Positions 1-11,049 are shown, counted from the first letter of the stretch. The stretch is DNA of 64,000 nucleotides from AP-15 sp963788085 (GCA_963788085.1 CAWBFS010000004.1:62001-126000); one strand, 5' to 3'. Numbers and translations are program-made. Notes: a model not told the origin generated them from the sequence alone.

Positions 1-119
1 CGCGATAAAGCTCCCCCTCGCGCCGGAAGATAAACGCCATCTCGGCTTCGCACAGCCGCGACGCGGTTCCCGCCAGCGTTTCCAGTACCGGTTGCAGGTC
101 GAAAGTCGACTGGCTGATG

Positions 120-3100
120 ACCTTGAGCACGTCGCTCGTCGCGGTCTGGTATTCGAGCGATTCCTGCAGATCGTCGGTGCGCTCGCGCAACTCGCCGAGC
201 AGCCGCGCATTCTCCATCGCGATCACCGACTGCGCCGCGAAATTCTCGCAACACCGCGATCTGCTTGTCGGTGAACGGCCGCACCTCGGTGCGGCCTGCG
301 ACGATCATTCCGAGGAGCTCGTTACCTTCCGCAGCGGCACCGACAGCAGCGTGCGGATGCCGCTGAGTACGGCTGCGCCGCGCCCCGGGTGTCATCCAAG
401 TGCGCCATATCCGGGATGTGCACGAAACGCTCGCCCGCCAGTAGCGGCCGACTTGTCGCCGCCTGCGACCCGCGAACGCCCTGGCGCAGCCGATCGGCGA
501 ACGGTCCGGACATGCCCCGCATCGCGACCGCACGGAAATACTCGCCATCAAAGAGGAACATGGTGCCGCGCGGCGCCTCACACAGGCTGTGCGCCTTTTC
601 TAGGACTGCATCGAACACCGGGGCAAGGTCGCCGGGGGCCGAATTGATGACCTGCAAAACCTCGGCGGTCGCGGTCTGCTGCTCCAAGGCCTCGCGCGTC
701 TCGGTGATCAGCCGCGCATTCTCCATCGCGATGACCGCCTGCGCCGCGAAATTCTGCAACAGCGCAATCTGTTTGTCCGTAAACGGCCGCACCTCCTGGC
801 GCCCCGCTGCGATGCGGCCGATCAGAACATTGTCCTTAAGAAGCGGCACAAATAATACGGTGCGGAGTTTTCTCGATCTCCACGGCGACGCGTGACGTTT
901 TGGTTGCCAGGGTCCTGCGCAAGGCGTTCAGCAAAATCAAACTGCACTATCGCATTAGGGTCCCGAACGCGGGCACGAACTCCCCGCCGGAGTATCGCCG
1001 CAAAAGCTTCGGTCAGGCCGCGCGTTGCGACAGCGCGGAATTGTTCGCCATCGAAAATTTGGAGGCTGCCGCACGGCGCGTCACACAGGCTGTGCGCCTT
1101 TTCCAACATCGCGTCAAAGACCGGCGCGAGATCGCCGGGCGAGCTGTTGATGACCCCCAGCACCTCTGCTGTCGCCGTCTGCTGCTCCAAGGCTTCGCGC
1201 GTCTCGGTGATCAGCCGTGCATTCTCCATCGCGATCACCGCCTGCGCCGCGAAGTTCTGCAACAGCGCAATTTCCTTTTCGGAGAACGGCGCACCTCTTG
1301 GCGGTATATCGCGATGCACCCGAGAACCGATTTCTCTTTGCGAAGCGCTACCCAAACATGGTGCGCGCTCCCCCCAAATCAGCGAGCGCGCGTCGCAACG
1401 GAGAGCGGAGCGCATCTGTGCGGATATCTGTGACCTGACTTGCGGACTCGCCGCGCAACCAATTGTTCCATTGCGCTTCCCGGCAACGGTCGGACGGCTC
1501 TCGATAGTACTCAAGGCGCGCTGGCGGGAAGCCACGCGTCGCCGCGCAAGGGAAGCGCTCACCGTCATAGGTAAAAGGGCGCCAAAGGCCGCGCCGCACA
1601 AGCCAGCGCCTTTTCCAGCATGGCGTCGAACACCGGGGCGAGATCGCCGGGCGAGCAGTTGATGACCTGCAACACCTCGGCGGTCGCGGTCTGCTGCTCC
1701 AAGGCTTCGCGTGTCTCGGTGATAGCCGCGCGTTCTCCATCGCGATCACCGCCTGCGCGGCGAAATTCTGCAACAGCGCAATCTGCTTGTCGGTGAACGG
1801 CCGCACTTCCTGGCGGTAGGCCGTAATGGCCCCGACCAGGTCATCATCCTTGCGCAGCGCTACGCAGAGCAGAGTGCGGCACCCGCCGCAATTCGACCAA
1901 CGGGCGTAGCAGCCTGGCCGGGGTCCGTGCATCATCGTCCGCAATGTGAACGAGGCTTTCGCCATTCGCCACGCGCTCAAGCAGCTGCCCGGCGGCGGCG
2001 CGAAAGCGCCCCGCTCGTACGGAAAGCAGCAAAAGGCGGGCGTCACACCGTGAGCCGCCGCCGGAGCGAAGCGCTCGCCGTCATAGGTCGCCAGCGTGCC
2101 GAATGCGGCCTCGCACAGAGCCGTTGCCTTTCCAGCATCGCGTCGAACACTGGGGCGAGGTCGCCGGGCGAGGAATTGATGACCTGCAACACCTCAGCGG
2201 TCGCGGTCTGCTGCTCCAGGGCTTCGCGCGTCTCGGTGATGAGCCGCGCGTTTTCCATCGCGATCACCGCCTGGGCGGCGAAATTCTGCAACAACGCGAT
2301 CTGTTTGTCGGTAAACGGCCTGACTTCCTGTCGGTAGACGACGAAAGCACCGAGCGCGCATCATCCTTGCGCAGCGCCACCCAGAGCACCGTACGCGCGC
2401 CGCCGACATCGGCAAGCGCGCGGCGGGCGGGTTGCCGGAACGGTAGACGTCCTCGGCGGTGATATCCTCGACCTGAACGACATCATCGCCGTGCACTAGC
2501 CGACTGCAATCGGCGTTCCCGGGCACTATGTGCCGCGGCTCAGCAGCCTTCGGCCAATTCGGGCGGAGCCCCGTGCACTGCGATGCCGCTGAAGTTCTCG
2601 CCGTTGATCGTCGAGAGCACACCGAAGCTTGCCTCGCAGAGCCGCAGCGCCTTTTCGAGCATCGCGTCGAAAACCGGCGCCAGGTCGCCGGGCGAGGAAT
2701 TGATGACCTGCAGCACCTCGGCGGTGGCTGTCTGTTGCTCCAAGGCCTCGCGCGTCTCGGTGATCAGCCGCGCGTTCTCCATCGCGATCACCGCCTGCGC
2801 CGCGAAGTTCTCCAGCAGCGCGATCTGCTTGTCGGAAAACGGGCGGACTTCCTGACGATAGACGAAAATTGCGCCGAGTAACTTGCCGTCCTTGCGTAAG
2901 TGACACGAACAAGCACAGTACGAGCGCCGCCGAGCTCCAGCCAGTCGCCCGGCGCGGATCTGCCGGACCGTAGACCGCTTCCGCGGCAACGTCGGCTATA
3001 TGGACAACCCGTTCGCCTGCACCAATTCGACCGAGACCGCTGCCGGATCGGGCCGCAGCGGCTCGCGGTGAAGGAACTCTGCATACGCGTCCGGTACGCC

Positions 3101-6100
3101 GCGGAGGCCAACAGCTCGGAAGCTGTCGTCCTAGATGCCATAAATACCGCCGATCGACGCTTCGCAAAGCGCTCATCGCTTTCTCGATCATTGCGTCGAA
3201 CACCGGCCGAGATCGCCGGGCGAGGAGTTGATGACCCCCAACACCTCTGCTGTCGCCGTCTGCTGCTCCAAGGCTTCGCGCGTCTCGGTGATCAGCCGCG
3301 CATTCTCCATCGCGATCACCGCCTGCGCCGCGAAGTTCTGCAACAGCGCAATTTCCTTTTCGGAGAACGGGCGCACCTCTTGGCGGTATATCGCGATGCA
3401 CCCGAGAACCGATTTCTCTTTGCGAAGCGCTACCCAAATCATGGTACGCGCTCCCCCCAAATCAGCGAGCGCGCGTCGCAACGGAGCGCGGAGCGCATCT
3501 GTGCGGATGTCGGCGATGTGACGACGCGCTCGCCGCGAACCAATTGTTCCATTGCGCTTCCCGGCGACGGTCGGACGGGCTCTCGATAGTACTCAAGGAG
3601 CGCTGGCGGGAAGCCACGCGTCGCCGCGCAAGCGGAAGCGCTCGCCGTCATAGGTAAAGAGGGCGCCAAAGGCCGCGCCGCACAACGCCAGCGCCTTTTC
3701 CAGCATCGCGTCGAACACGGGGGCGAGATCACCGGGCGAGCTGTTGATGACCTGCAACACCTCGGCGGTCGCGGTCTGCTGCTCCAACGCTTCTCGCGTC
3801 TCGGTGATCAGCCGCGCGTTCTCCATCGCGATCACCGCTTGGGCGGCGAAGTTCTGCAACAGCGCGATCTGCTTGTCGGAAAACGGCCGCACCTCCTGAC
3901 GGTAGACAGTGAATATCCCGAGCAGCGTGTCGTCTTTGTGCAGCGCCACCGTAATAGCGCTGCGGATGCCGCTGGCCTCCGCCATCTCCCTGAAACCCGC
4001 GGACGCTCGATAAGCCTCGTCGTTCTGCGCATCGGTGATGTGGACGACCCGTTCGCCCGCTCGATTCGCCGAGCAGGGAAGCGTCACTGTCCGTCCGGAC
4101 GGGACCACGCTGTCGGACCCAATCGCAAAATCGCGAGTCGCCGTGCACGGCACCAAAATGAAAGCGTTCGCCGTCCCAGGTTCGAAGAATGCCAAAGGGC
4201 GCCTCGCACAACCGCGTCGCCTTTTCCAGCATCGCGTCGAACACCGGCGCGAGGTCGCCGGGCGAATAGTTGATGACCCCCAATACCTCGGCGGTCGCGG
4301 TCTGCTGGTCGAGCGCCTCGCGGGTCTCGGTGATCAGCCGCGCGTTCTCCATCGCGATCACCGCCTGTGCGGCGAAGTTCTCAAGAAGCGCGATTTCTCG
4401 GTCGGAAAATGCCCGCACCTCTTGCCGCTGTGCGCTGATATATCCGAGGAGCACGCTCTCCCGGCGCAACGGTACGGTGAGCGAGGTGCGAACGCCGCCA
4501 ATTTCGACCGCCGCTCGCGTTATCGCAGCGGGGCGATCGGATCGCCGCCGCATCGAGGACGTGAACAATACGTTCTCCCCGCTGCAGCCGGTTGAAGGCG
4601 GTAACTAAGTTCGCTGGCCCGCCTTTGCGCACAAGCGAAGCGTATTCTTCCGGATATCCGCGCATTGCGACGCCGCGCAACTGTTCGCCGTCGTAGAGCA
4701 CCAAAGCACCGAGGCCGGCTCCGCAGACCGTGTGCGCCTTGTCCAGTATCGCGTCGAACACCGGGGCGAGGTCGCCAGGCGAGCTGTTGATGACGCCCAA
4801 CACCTCGGCGGTCGCGGTCTGCTGGTCGAGCGCTTCGCGGGTCTCGGTGATCAGTCGCGCGTTTTCCATCGCGATCACCGCCTGCGCGGCGAAATTCTGC
4901 AGCAGCGCGATCTGCTTCTCGGAGAACGGGCGAACTTCTTGGCGGTAGAATGAGAAATAGCCGAGCAGGATTTCTTCCTTGCGAAGCGCAACCATCAAGT
5001 AGCTTCGGGCGCCGCCCAGTTCGACGAGCGCCTTCTGTGCCTGAGAGCCCGCTCGATAGGAATCGCCTTCGATGATGTCCGGGACGTGAATAACGGTTTC
5101 GCCTTGCAGCAGTCGCAGGCCGAAGGGCCCGGGCGCGCGAGGTTCGCGCTGAAAATTCACCAACTCCGCGGGGGCTCCCCGCGATGCCGCAAGATGGAAA
5201 CGCTCACCGTCGTATCTTCGAAAGGTGCCGAACGCTGCTCCACAAAGGATTAGGGCCTTCTCTAAGATCGCGTCGAACACCGGCGCGAGATCGCCGGGAG
5301 AGGAATTGATGACCTGCAACACTTCGGTGGTCGCGGTCTGCTGCTCCAAGGCTTCGCGCGTCTCGGTGATCAGCCGCGCGTTCTCCATCGCGATCACCGC
5401 CTGCGCGGCGAAATTCTGTAATAGCGCGATCTCTTTTTCACTGAATGGCCGCACCTCAAGGCGGGCCGCGGAGATCAGACCTAGGAATGCGCCGTCTTTG
5501 CGCAGCGGCACAAACAGCACCGTGCGGATGCCCGCAAACTCGGCCGCGCTGCGAAAAACCGGGTGGTCGATTTCAGCGCAATCGGCTATGTGGGCGAAGG
5601 GCTTACCCTCGATCAGGGCCTGGCTCGCCGGTGAGTCTGGCAGCACGATACCCCTGCCGCAGAATATCAGCGAATTTGTCCGACACGGCGTGCGTCGCGA
5701 CGGCATGCAAATTCTCGCCGTCGTAGAGCTGCAGGCTCCCATGAGCGGCGCCGCAAAGGGTGTGTGCCTTTTCCAGCATCGCATCGAAGACCGGTGCCAG
5801 GTCGCCCGGCGAGGAATTGATGACCTGCAATACCTCGGCGGTTGCGGTCTGCTGTTCCAAGGCCTCGCGCGTCTCAGTGATGAGCCGCGCGTTCTCCATC
5901 GCGATCACCGCCTGCGCCGCGAAATTCTCTACGAGCGCGATTTCTTTTTCGGAAAACGGCCGCACTTCCTGGCGGGCGGCGACGATCTGCCCGAGCAAGA
6001 CGTCATCCTTGCGCAGCGCCACATAGAGGATCGAGCGGATACCGGCGAGTTTGACGCCGCCTTCGCGCGCCACCGGACTGTCGATCGCAGCGAGATCGAC

Positions 6101-6850
6101 GCAGTGGACGACGCGCTCTCCCTCGACGATGCGCTGGCAGGGCATGTCGGATGGGTCGTAACCGGCACGCAGCAGCTCCACCATTGCCTCCGAGAAGCCG
6201 CGCATCGCGACGCCACGGAACTTCTCGCCGTCCCAAAGCTGCAGGCTGCCACAGGCGGCGCCGCACAAGGTGTGCGCCTTTTCCACGATCGACTGGAACA
6301 CTGGGGCGAGGTCCCCCGGCGAGCTGTTGATAACGCCTAGCACCTCGGCGGTCGCGGTTTGCTGGTCGAGCGCCTCGTGCGTCTCTGTGATCAGCCGCGC
6401 ATTCTCCATCGCGATGACCGCCTGCGCGGCGAAATTCTGCAATAGCGCGATCTGCTTGTCCGAGAACGGCCGGACCTCGGTCCGGTAGATCACGAATGCG
6501 CCGAGCAGCGCCGAATCCTTCTTCAGCGCGACCCAGATTGCTGTGCGCGCACCGTATTGATCGGCCAGCCGCCGTCGTACCGCGTTACCGGACCGGTAAA
6601 CATCGTCGGCGGTAATGTCCGGGATGTGAATAACTTGTTCGCCGTGGACAAGTTCGTAAAGAGCCATGCCTGGCGTCGGCGTTGTTGCGTTCGGTCCAGG
6701 TTCGTACCCTCGCCAGGCGGCCGCGCGAAAGCTGACACCGTCAAAGGTCACCAGTTGCCCGAAGCTCGCGTCGCACAACGTGAGCGCCTTTTCAAGCGTC
6801 GCGTCGAAGACCGGGGCAAGGTCGCCGGGCGAGCTGTTGATGACCTGAAG
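120..6850 (-). repeat. Tandem GAF-module array with near-identical linkers, period about 500-528 bp
   Basis: The linker coding NFAAQAVIAMENARLITETR followed by EALEQQTATAEVL recurs near 209 (variant), 719, 1219, 1733, 2249, 2774, 3302, 3819, 4340, 4861, 5379, 5890 and 6401. Spacing is 500 to 528 bp, about 170 residues per module. Linkers of about 130-150 bp are almost identical in DNA, while the GAF cores between them differ in length and sequence. An extra linker copy without the NFAAQ half follows the HAMP and coiled coil near 6850. The pattern suggests growth by unequal recombination between linkers, with cores free to diverge. Confidence 0.85.
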
Positions 6851-7300
6851 CACCTCGGCGGTTGCGGTCTGCTGTTCGAGCGCCTCCTTCAATTCGGTGG
6901 TGCGGTCCTCGACCTTTTTTTCGAGGTCCGCGTAAGAGCTCTGCAGGTCGGCCGCCATGCGGTTGAACTCGCCGGCCAGGCCCTCCAGTTCGTCGCCGGT
7001 ATGGATCTCGATGCGGCGGTCGAGCTCGCCGGCCCCGATCTGCGCGGCGCCGGCTTGCAATTGCCGGATCGGGACAGTCATGCGGCGGGCGAGAAGCAAT
7101 GCAGCGGATGTGGCCAAGACCAGGGCGAGCGCGAGCAGCCCCGCAGTGCGCAATGCCGAGCCATAGAGCGGCGCCAAGGCCTCGCTCAAGGGCAATTCCA
7201 CAAAGACGGTCCAGCCGAGCGGGGCGATTGCGGCGTGCGCGGTCAAGACCGAGTTGCCGTTGATGTCCTTCGCGACCATGGCCGCTTGGTCGATCGGTTG

Positions 7301-7346
7301 CCCCACCCTGACCCTCCCCCGCCTGCGGGGGAGGGAAAGGAAGGGG
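7301..7346. repeat. GC-rich palindromic repeat inside the sensor gene
   Basis: The core is an inverted repeat, CCCTCCCCC at 7312-7320 and GGGGGAGGG at 7327-7335, flanked by further C and G runs. It belongs to the same kind of palindrome found between genes elsewhere in the window (28931, 33783, 43302, 44632, 50105). In the sensor frame it would encode SFPSPAGGGGSGWG. The frame that continues the protein downstream (QPIDQAAMVAKDING) is different, so this insertion coincides with the first frame break. Confidence 0.75.
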
Positions 7347-8290
7347 CCTCGGCAAGTGCCGCTGCGACTTGCGGCAGGGTAGCGAGGTCGGTGTTGCGCA
7401 GCACGAGGCTGATGTCGGGATGCGCGATCAGCCGGCCGTCGCGGTCTACGACGTAGGCGTAGCCGCCCTGGCCGATCTTCAGCCCGGTGATCACGTCCCA
7501 GATCAGCTTCAGATTGACCTCGGCGACCGTGACGCCGGCATTGCGTCCGGCGCGGGCCAGCGCAACGGTCATATACGGCTCGGATTCCTTGCGGAAATAG
7601 ACCGGGCTGAACCACACCCGGTGCTGGCGCGCCTCGACAAAGCTCGGCGACTGAGAATAGTCCTTCTCGCTGCCGACCACGTCCATCGCCAGCCGCGACA
7701 CTTTGAGCTGCTCCTTGCCGGCGTCGTCGAGCTGGATCAGCTCGGTGATAGCCGGCGCCTGGCGCAACAGGCGCACATAATCGAAGCGGCGCTGCTCGAG
7801 CGGGCTAGCGGCCCATTGCGGCGCCGTGGTCCAGCCGAGCTGGCGCTCGATCTCGTCGACGAACTGCTCGATGCGGCGTGCCGCAGAGGCGGCCTTCTCC
7901 TGTTGAATGCGGAACAGCGCCGCCTTGTTCTCCTCGTAGCCGAACCAGAAATCGAGCGCGCTGTTGAGCAGCAGCACGAGGCTGACCAGCCCGACGATCA
8001 GCAGCACATATTTGCGGAAGAGCCGTCCGCGCGGCCGCGCCGGCAATCCACCGCCCGTGCTCTCCTGGTCGGACGATCGGCGCCGCGCTCCCAGTGGTCC
8101 AAGCGGAAGCCAGCTCATCCGCGAAGAGCTGCGCGCGGCGTCGGTCATGCGGTCACCGCATCGGCATTAGCTAACGGCATCGGACGACAATCAGGTCGAA
8201 TTCCGCGACGATCATACAGCATACGTAACGCGATTGGCATGTCCCCGCGGCATCACGACGGCGCGCACAAGAGGCCAATTGTGGACCGCC

Positions 8291-8557
8291 TCATTGTGGG
8301 CGGCCCTCCGGCGGCACTCCTTGGCGCTCCGCCAGCCGGACCAGGATCGCGAGCATCCGGCTCATACGCTCTTCCTGTATCGAGAACCGCTGCTCGAAAT
8401 TGGCGAACCGGGTTTCGAGTGCGCTGAACCTCGCCTCTAGGCTAGTAAAGCGGATTTTGAGATCGGCGATCTCGAGCTTCAGGTCGTGTACCTGATCCGT
8501 CAGGGTGGCGACACGCGCGCCGAGTAATTCGAGGCTAATCTTCTCTTCCCTCATCAT
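8291..8557 (-). CDS. Small coiled-coil protein
   Basis: This 88-residue protein is almost entirely heptad-like (LKLEIADLKIRFTSLEARF, then SALETRFANFEQRF), so it should form a long coiled coil. There is no signal peptide, membrane segment or cysteine. Two ATG codons are adjacent at the start, with a purine-rich GAAGAG upstream. It lies between the sensor gene and an ABC substrate-binding protein on the same strand, but gaps of more than 100 bases on each side argue against tight coupling. I recognise no named family; similar short coiled-coil proteins are common and usually uncharacterised. Confidence 0.6.
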   Translation of the reverse strand: MMREEKISLELLGARVATLTDQVHDLKLEIADLKIRFTSLEARFSALETRFANFEQRFSIQEERMSRMLAILVRLAERQGVPPEGRPQ

Positions 8558-8671
8558 TCACTCTTCGCGTGTTTTCACGCCCATAATATACATGCAAGGC
8601 TGGTTTGGTACCTCCCGAGTTTATCCTAGACGCGGGAATATCGGGGTTGATCGATGGCGCACGGTGAAGCC

Positions 8672-9643
8672 TCATTCGATGACCTCGTCGGCGCGGGCGA
8701 GGAGCGTGGGCGGGATCGTCAGGCCGAGCGCGCCCGCGGTCTTGCGATTGATGGTCAGGTCAAATTTGCGCGGCGGCTCGACTGGCAGATCGGCCGGTTT
8801 TGCCCCCTTGAGGATCTTGTCGACGAAGGCTGCGGCGCGGCGGAACAGGTCGCGGTAATCGGCACCGTACGACATCAATCCCCCACCGACCGGAAAGACG
8901 CGGAAGGAATAGATTGCGGGCAGCCGGGATTCCGCGGCGAGCGCGATGATCTCGGCGCGCTTGGCCGGCCCCAGAGGGCCGGAAGCTACGTAGACGGCTT
9001 CGCAGCGCTCGCTGCGCAACCGCGCGAAGGCGAGTTCGAGGGCTGTGCCGGTCGTCGCCTCGAGCATCAATGGCTCGATCTTCATCCGTGCGGCATCGCT
9101 GCGGATGTCCTGCAGCTTTTGCTCGAGACCGGGATCCTCCCTGACGATTACCGCCACCCGGCGCAGCCCCGGGACGAGTTCCTGCAGGAGCTGCAACCGC
9201 CTTGCGATCAGCTCGGAGGAGGTCAGAGACAGCCCCGTGACGTTGCCGCGAGGCTGCGCGAGGCTCGCGACGACGCCGAGGGCGACGGGATCGTCGACGC
9301 CGACCATGACGATCGGGATCGTGGCGGTCGCGCGCTTCGCGGCGAGTGTGGCTGGCGTCCCGGCGGTGACCAGGATGGCGACGCTGGAGCCGATCAGCTC
9401 CTTGACGATGCCGGGCAACCGCTCGGCGCCCTCCTCGGCCCAGCGGTCGACGATGGCGATGTTGCTGCCGTCGGTCCAGCCGAGTGCGGAGAGATTTTCG
9501 CGGAATGCGTCGAGGAGCCCCTGGTTGTCCTGCCGCAGTCCCGCCTGGATAAAGCCGATGCGCGGAGCGTTGCTCTCGGCCAAGACGGGGCTCCGGGTCA
9601 TCGCCGTGCCGCCGGCGAGCAACAGCAAGTCGCGCCGCCTCAT
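8672..9643 (-). CDS. ABC transporter substrate-binding protein (ABC_sub_bind type)
   Basis: This 323-residue protein has an N-terminus starting MRRRDLLLLAGG, which resembles a Tat or Sec export signal. The body is typical of the ABC_sub_bind family (PF04392): RIGFIQAGLRQDNQGLLDAF, then LVTAGTPATLAAKRATATIP, VGVDDPVALGVVASLAQPRG and a closing LTINRKTAGALGLTIP. It is expected to bind a small ligand in the periplasm for an ABC importer, but no permease or ATPase gene is adjacent. Its ATG overlaps the stop of a short remnant of a related gene (9640-9729). Length is normal for the family; the ligand cannot be told. Confidence 0.88.
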   Translation of the reverse strand: MRRRDLLLLAGGTAMTRSPVLAESNAPRIGFIQAGLRQDNQGLLDAFRENLSALGWTDGSNIAIVDRWAEEGAERLPGIVKELIGSSVAILVTAGTPATLAAKRATATIPIVMVGVDDPVALGVVASLAQPRGNVTGLSLTSSELIARRLQLLQELVPGLRRVAVIVREDPGLEQKLQDIRSDAARMKIEPLMLEATTGTALELAFARLRSERCEAVYVASGPLGPAKRAEIIALAAESRLPAIYSFRVFPVGGGLMSYGADYRDLFRRAAAFVDKILKGAKPADLPVEPPRKFDLTINRKTAGALGLTIPPTLLARADEVIE

Positions 9644-9729
9644 TCGATGACCTCACCGGCGCGATCGGGCCGCGCCGCGCACACGGCGACGATGGTGCCG
9701 CGGGACAGGATCAAATCTCGGCGTCTCAC
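9640..9729 (-). pseudogene. Remnant of a second ABC substrate-binding gene (start and end joined)
   Basis: A 29-codon GTG-started frame begins VRRRDLILS and ends AGEVIE, matching the start (MRRRDLLLL) and the end (ADEVIE) of the intact gene at 8672-9643. Its stop overlaps the ATG of that gene (ATGA), and the DNA GAGGTCATCGAATGAGGC occurs at the end of both. I infer a tandem paralogue that lost almost all of its interior. The flanking sequence near 9735 may hold another degraded tail of the same kind. Confidence 0.5.
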
Positions 9730-9864
9730 TCGAGGCCTCGTCGGCGGTGCGTCGAACGCATAAAGCGGAAATGACCGAGACCTCGCAGCATAACACGGCC
9801 GGTTGCGTAGCCTCGATAGTTCGGCGCACCTTTCGGAGTGCGCCCGGGTGATAGCATCCGCTTT

Positions 9865-10767
9865 TCAACTAGTCTGACCGGATTTCGGTGCGGCCTTGTA
9901 ACCCAGGTAGCCGGCGTGGCTGACGGCAAGCAACCAGATGAACTGCTGCCCGATAAGGGGAAGGGAGTCGATCCATTCCGGTTTGCCGGAAAATCTCTGG
10001 ATCAGCAGGGCTGTATAGGTCCCGAGCAAAAGCACGGTTATAAGCAGCTGTTGAACCTTCGACAGATCGACCAGGCCCGCGTTGGCCGTCTCGTCTCCTG
10101 TCACGATGTCGAGCCAGCTCGCAGTTGTACGATCGCGTCGACCGACGGCCCTTCCCGTATGGGTCACGTCGGCTGCCGATGTATCACTCGACATCGCGGC
10201 GAGGCGTTGCTTTGCGATGTCGGCCTCTCCCGGCATCGGATCCTGGCTAGCCTTCATTGCGAGGATCGCGGGCGTAGCAGCGGTGCTGGCCGCAGCGATG
10301 CCCAATGCGATGAGCAATTCTGGAGGGATGTTGATCCCGAGCGCTTCCTTATCTGCGGGGACAGGTCCGAAATAACCCAGCACGTTGATCTTCGCGGCAG
10401 TCAACAATCCCGCTAGGACGACAATGGTCCACAGCGCCATCTGAAGCTTCGACAGGCTGTAGTCGTTCCAACTGCTCAGCGCGATGCCTGACGGATACCC
10501 CGTGACGGCGTACCCAAATCCCAGCACGACCCCGGTCACAGCGAGCAGGTCGGCGAGGAACGTGATGGCGGCCCACAACCTGTATCGCGCCAGGCATGAG
10601 AGATACGCGTCCATCTGCTCTTTGGGCGCGGTGGGAGGTGGTGCGGTGGAGGGCAACGTGCATGTCTGTTGGACCACGACCAGTATCAGGGTCGTGGCGA
10701 GAACGGCTAACAGCGCAAAGAGGACAAACCACGCTCCGCTCACCGGTTTGCGATCAAGGTTGGCCAT
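9865..10767 (-). CDS. Multi-pass membrane protein of unknown function
   Basis: This 300-residue protein has about six predicted membrane helices: residues about 12-33, 63-85, 107-130, 147-168, 232-253 and 268-290. Between helices 4 and 5 lies a soluble loop of about 60 residues (about 170-230), rich in Ser, Thr and Asp. The stretch SLSKLQMALWTIVVLAGLL is characteristic of a family of uncharacterised bacterial membrane proteins, but I cannot name it with confidence. The start is an ATG giving MANLDRKP, with a purine-rich GGAAGGACCAAG stretch upstream. It faces away from pheS; the intervening 280 bases hold both promoters. Confidence 0.7.
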   Translation of the reverse strand: MANLDRKPVSGAWFVLFALLAVLATTLILVVVQQTCTLPSTAPPPTAPKEQMDAYLSCLARYRLWAAITFLADLLAVTGVVLGFGYAVTGYPSGIALSSWNDYSLSKLQMALWTIVVLAGLLTAAKINVLGYFGPVPADKEALGINIPPELLIALGIAAASTAATPAILAMKASQDPMPGEADIAKQRLAAMSSDTSAADVTHTGRAVGRRDRTTASWLDIVTGDETANAGLVDLSKVQQLLITVLLLGTYTALLIQRFSGKPEWIDSLPLIGQQFIWLLAVSHAGYLGYKAAPKSGQTS

Positions 10768-10993
10768 GATCTTGGTCCTTCCTCCCTGCCGATCACCTTA
10801 TACGCCATTTTTTTACTTGATCTGTTTACGAACCAACCAGTCGTTTAGAGAGATTGAGTCCGAACGACAACTTTGTTGCGTTATTGTTGAACGCCGCCGG
10901 CATCGGCGAAGCAGGGGAGGGCCTCTGGCCCACTCGGCATCCTGGATCGCGGCGCAACCAGCCGGTTAAGTCCTGGTGTCGGCGTGCTATAGC

Positions 10994-11037
10994 CAAGGGG
11001 GCCGTAGCCAAGGGGGCCGTCGGCCCCTTTTGTTTGT
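10994..11037 (+). terminator. Terminator-like hairpin with duplicated left arm just before pheS
   Basis: The sequence AAGGGGGCCG, then TCGGCCCC and TTTTGTTTG, forms a strong GC stem followed by a T-run, ending about 15 bases before the pheS ATG. The left arm occurs twice in tandem (AGCCAAGGGGGCCGT, repeated), so either copy can pair with the single right arm. This layout fits a transcription attenuator for pheS-pheT, or the terminator of a short upstream transcript. I see no phenylalanine-rich leader peptide in the preceding 150 bases, so the sensing mechanism, if any, is unknown. Confidence 0.55.
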
Positions 11038-11049
11038 GAGAACCGTGCA

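Larger units (their letters stand above)
1..8148 (-). pseudogene. Giant tandem-GAF membrane sensor protein, frameshifted, 3' end outside window
   Basis: The gene reads from 8148 down through position 1. It starts with a cytoplasmic segment of about 45 residues, a membrane helix (about 45-67), a dCache-like periplasmic domain (motif YAYVVDRDGRLIAHPD), a second helix, a HAMP domain and a coiled coil (near 6900). At least 13 GAF modules follow. The last visible linker (about 40-230) is a variant reading QTATSDVLKVISQSTFDLQP. In known proteins of this design a histidine kinase or similar output follows, which here would lie outside the window. No single frame covers the gene. Good frames are 8148-7310, 7340-5650, 5650-4520, 4560-4085 and 4195-3600, then a change in almost every module down to position 1. 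The first break coincides with a GC-rich palindrome at 7301-7346. Either the gene is decaying or indels accumulated in a hard-to-assemble repeat. The domain call is firm; functionality is unknown. Confidence 0.8.

Noticed and set aside
120..6850. Regularly spaced repeat resembling an array such as CRISPR
   Set aside because: The repeats are 130-150 bp with 370-bp coding cores and encode a conserved GAF linker; there are no cas genes.
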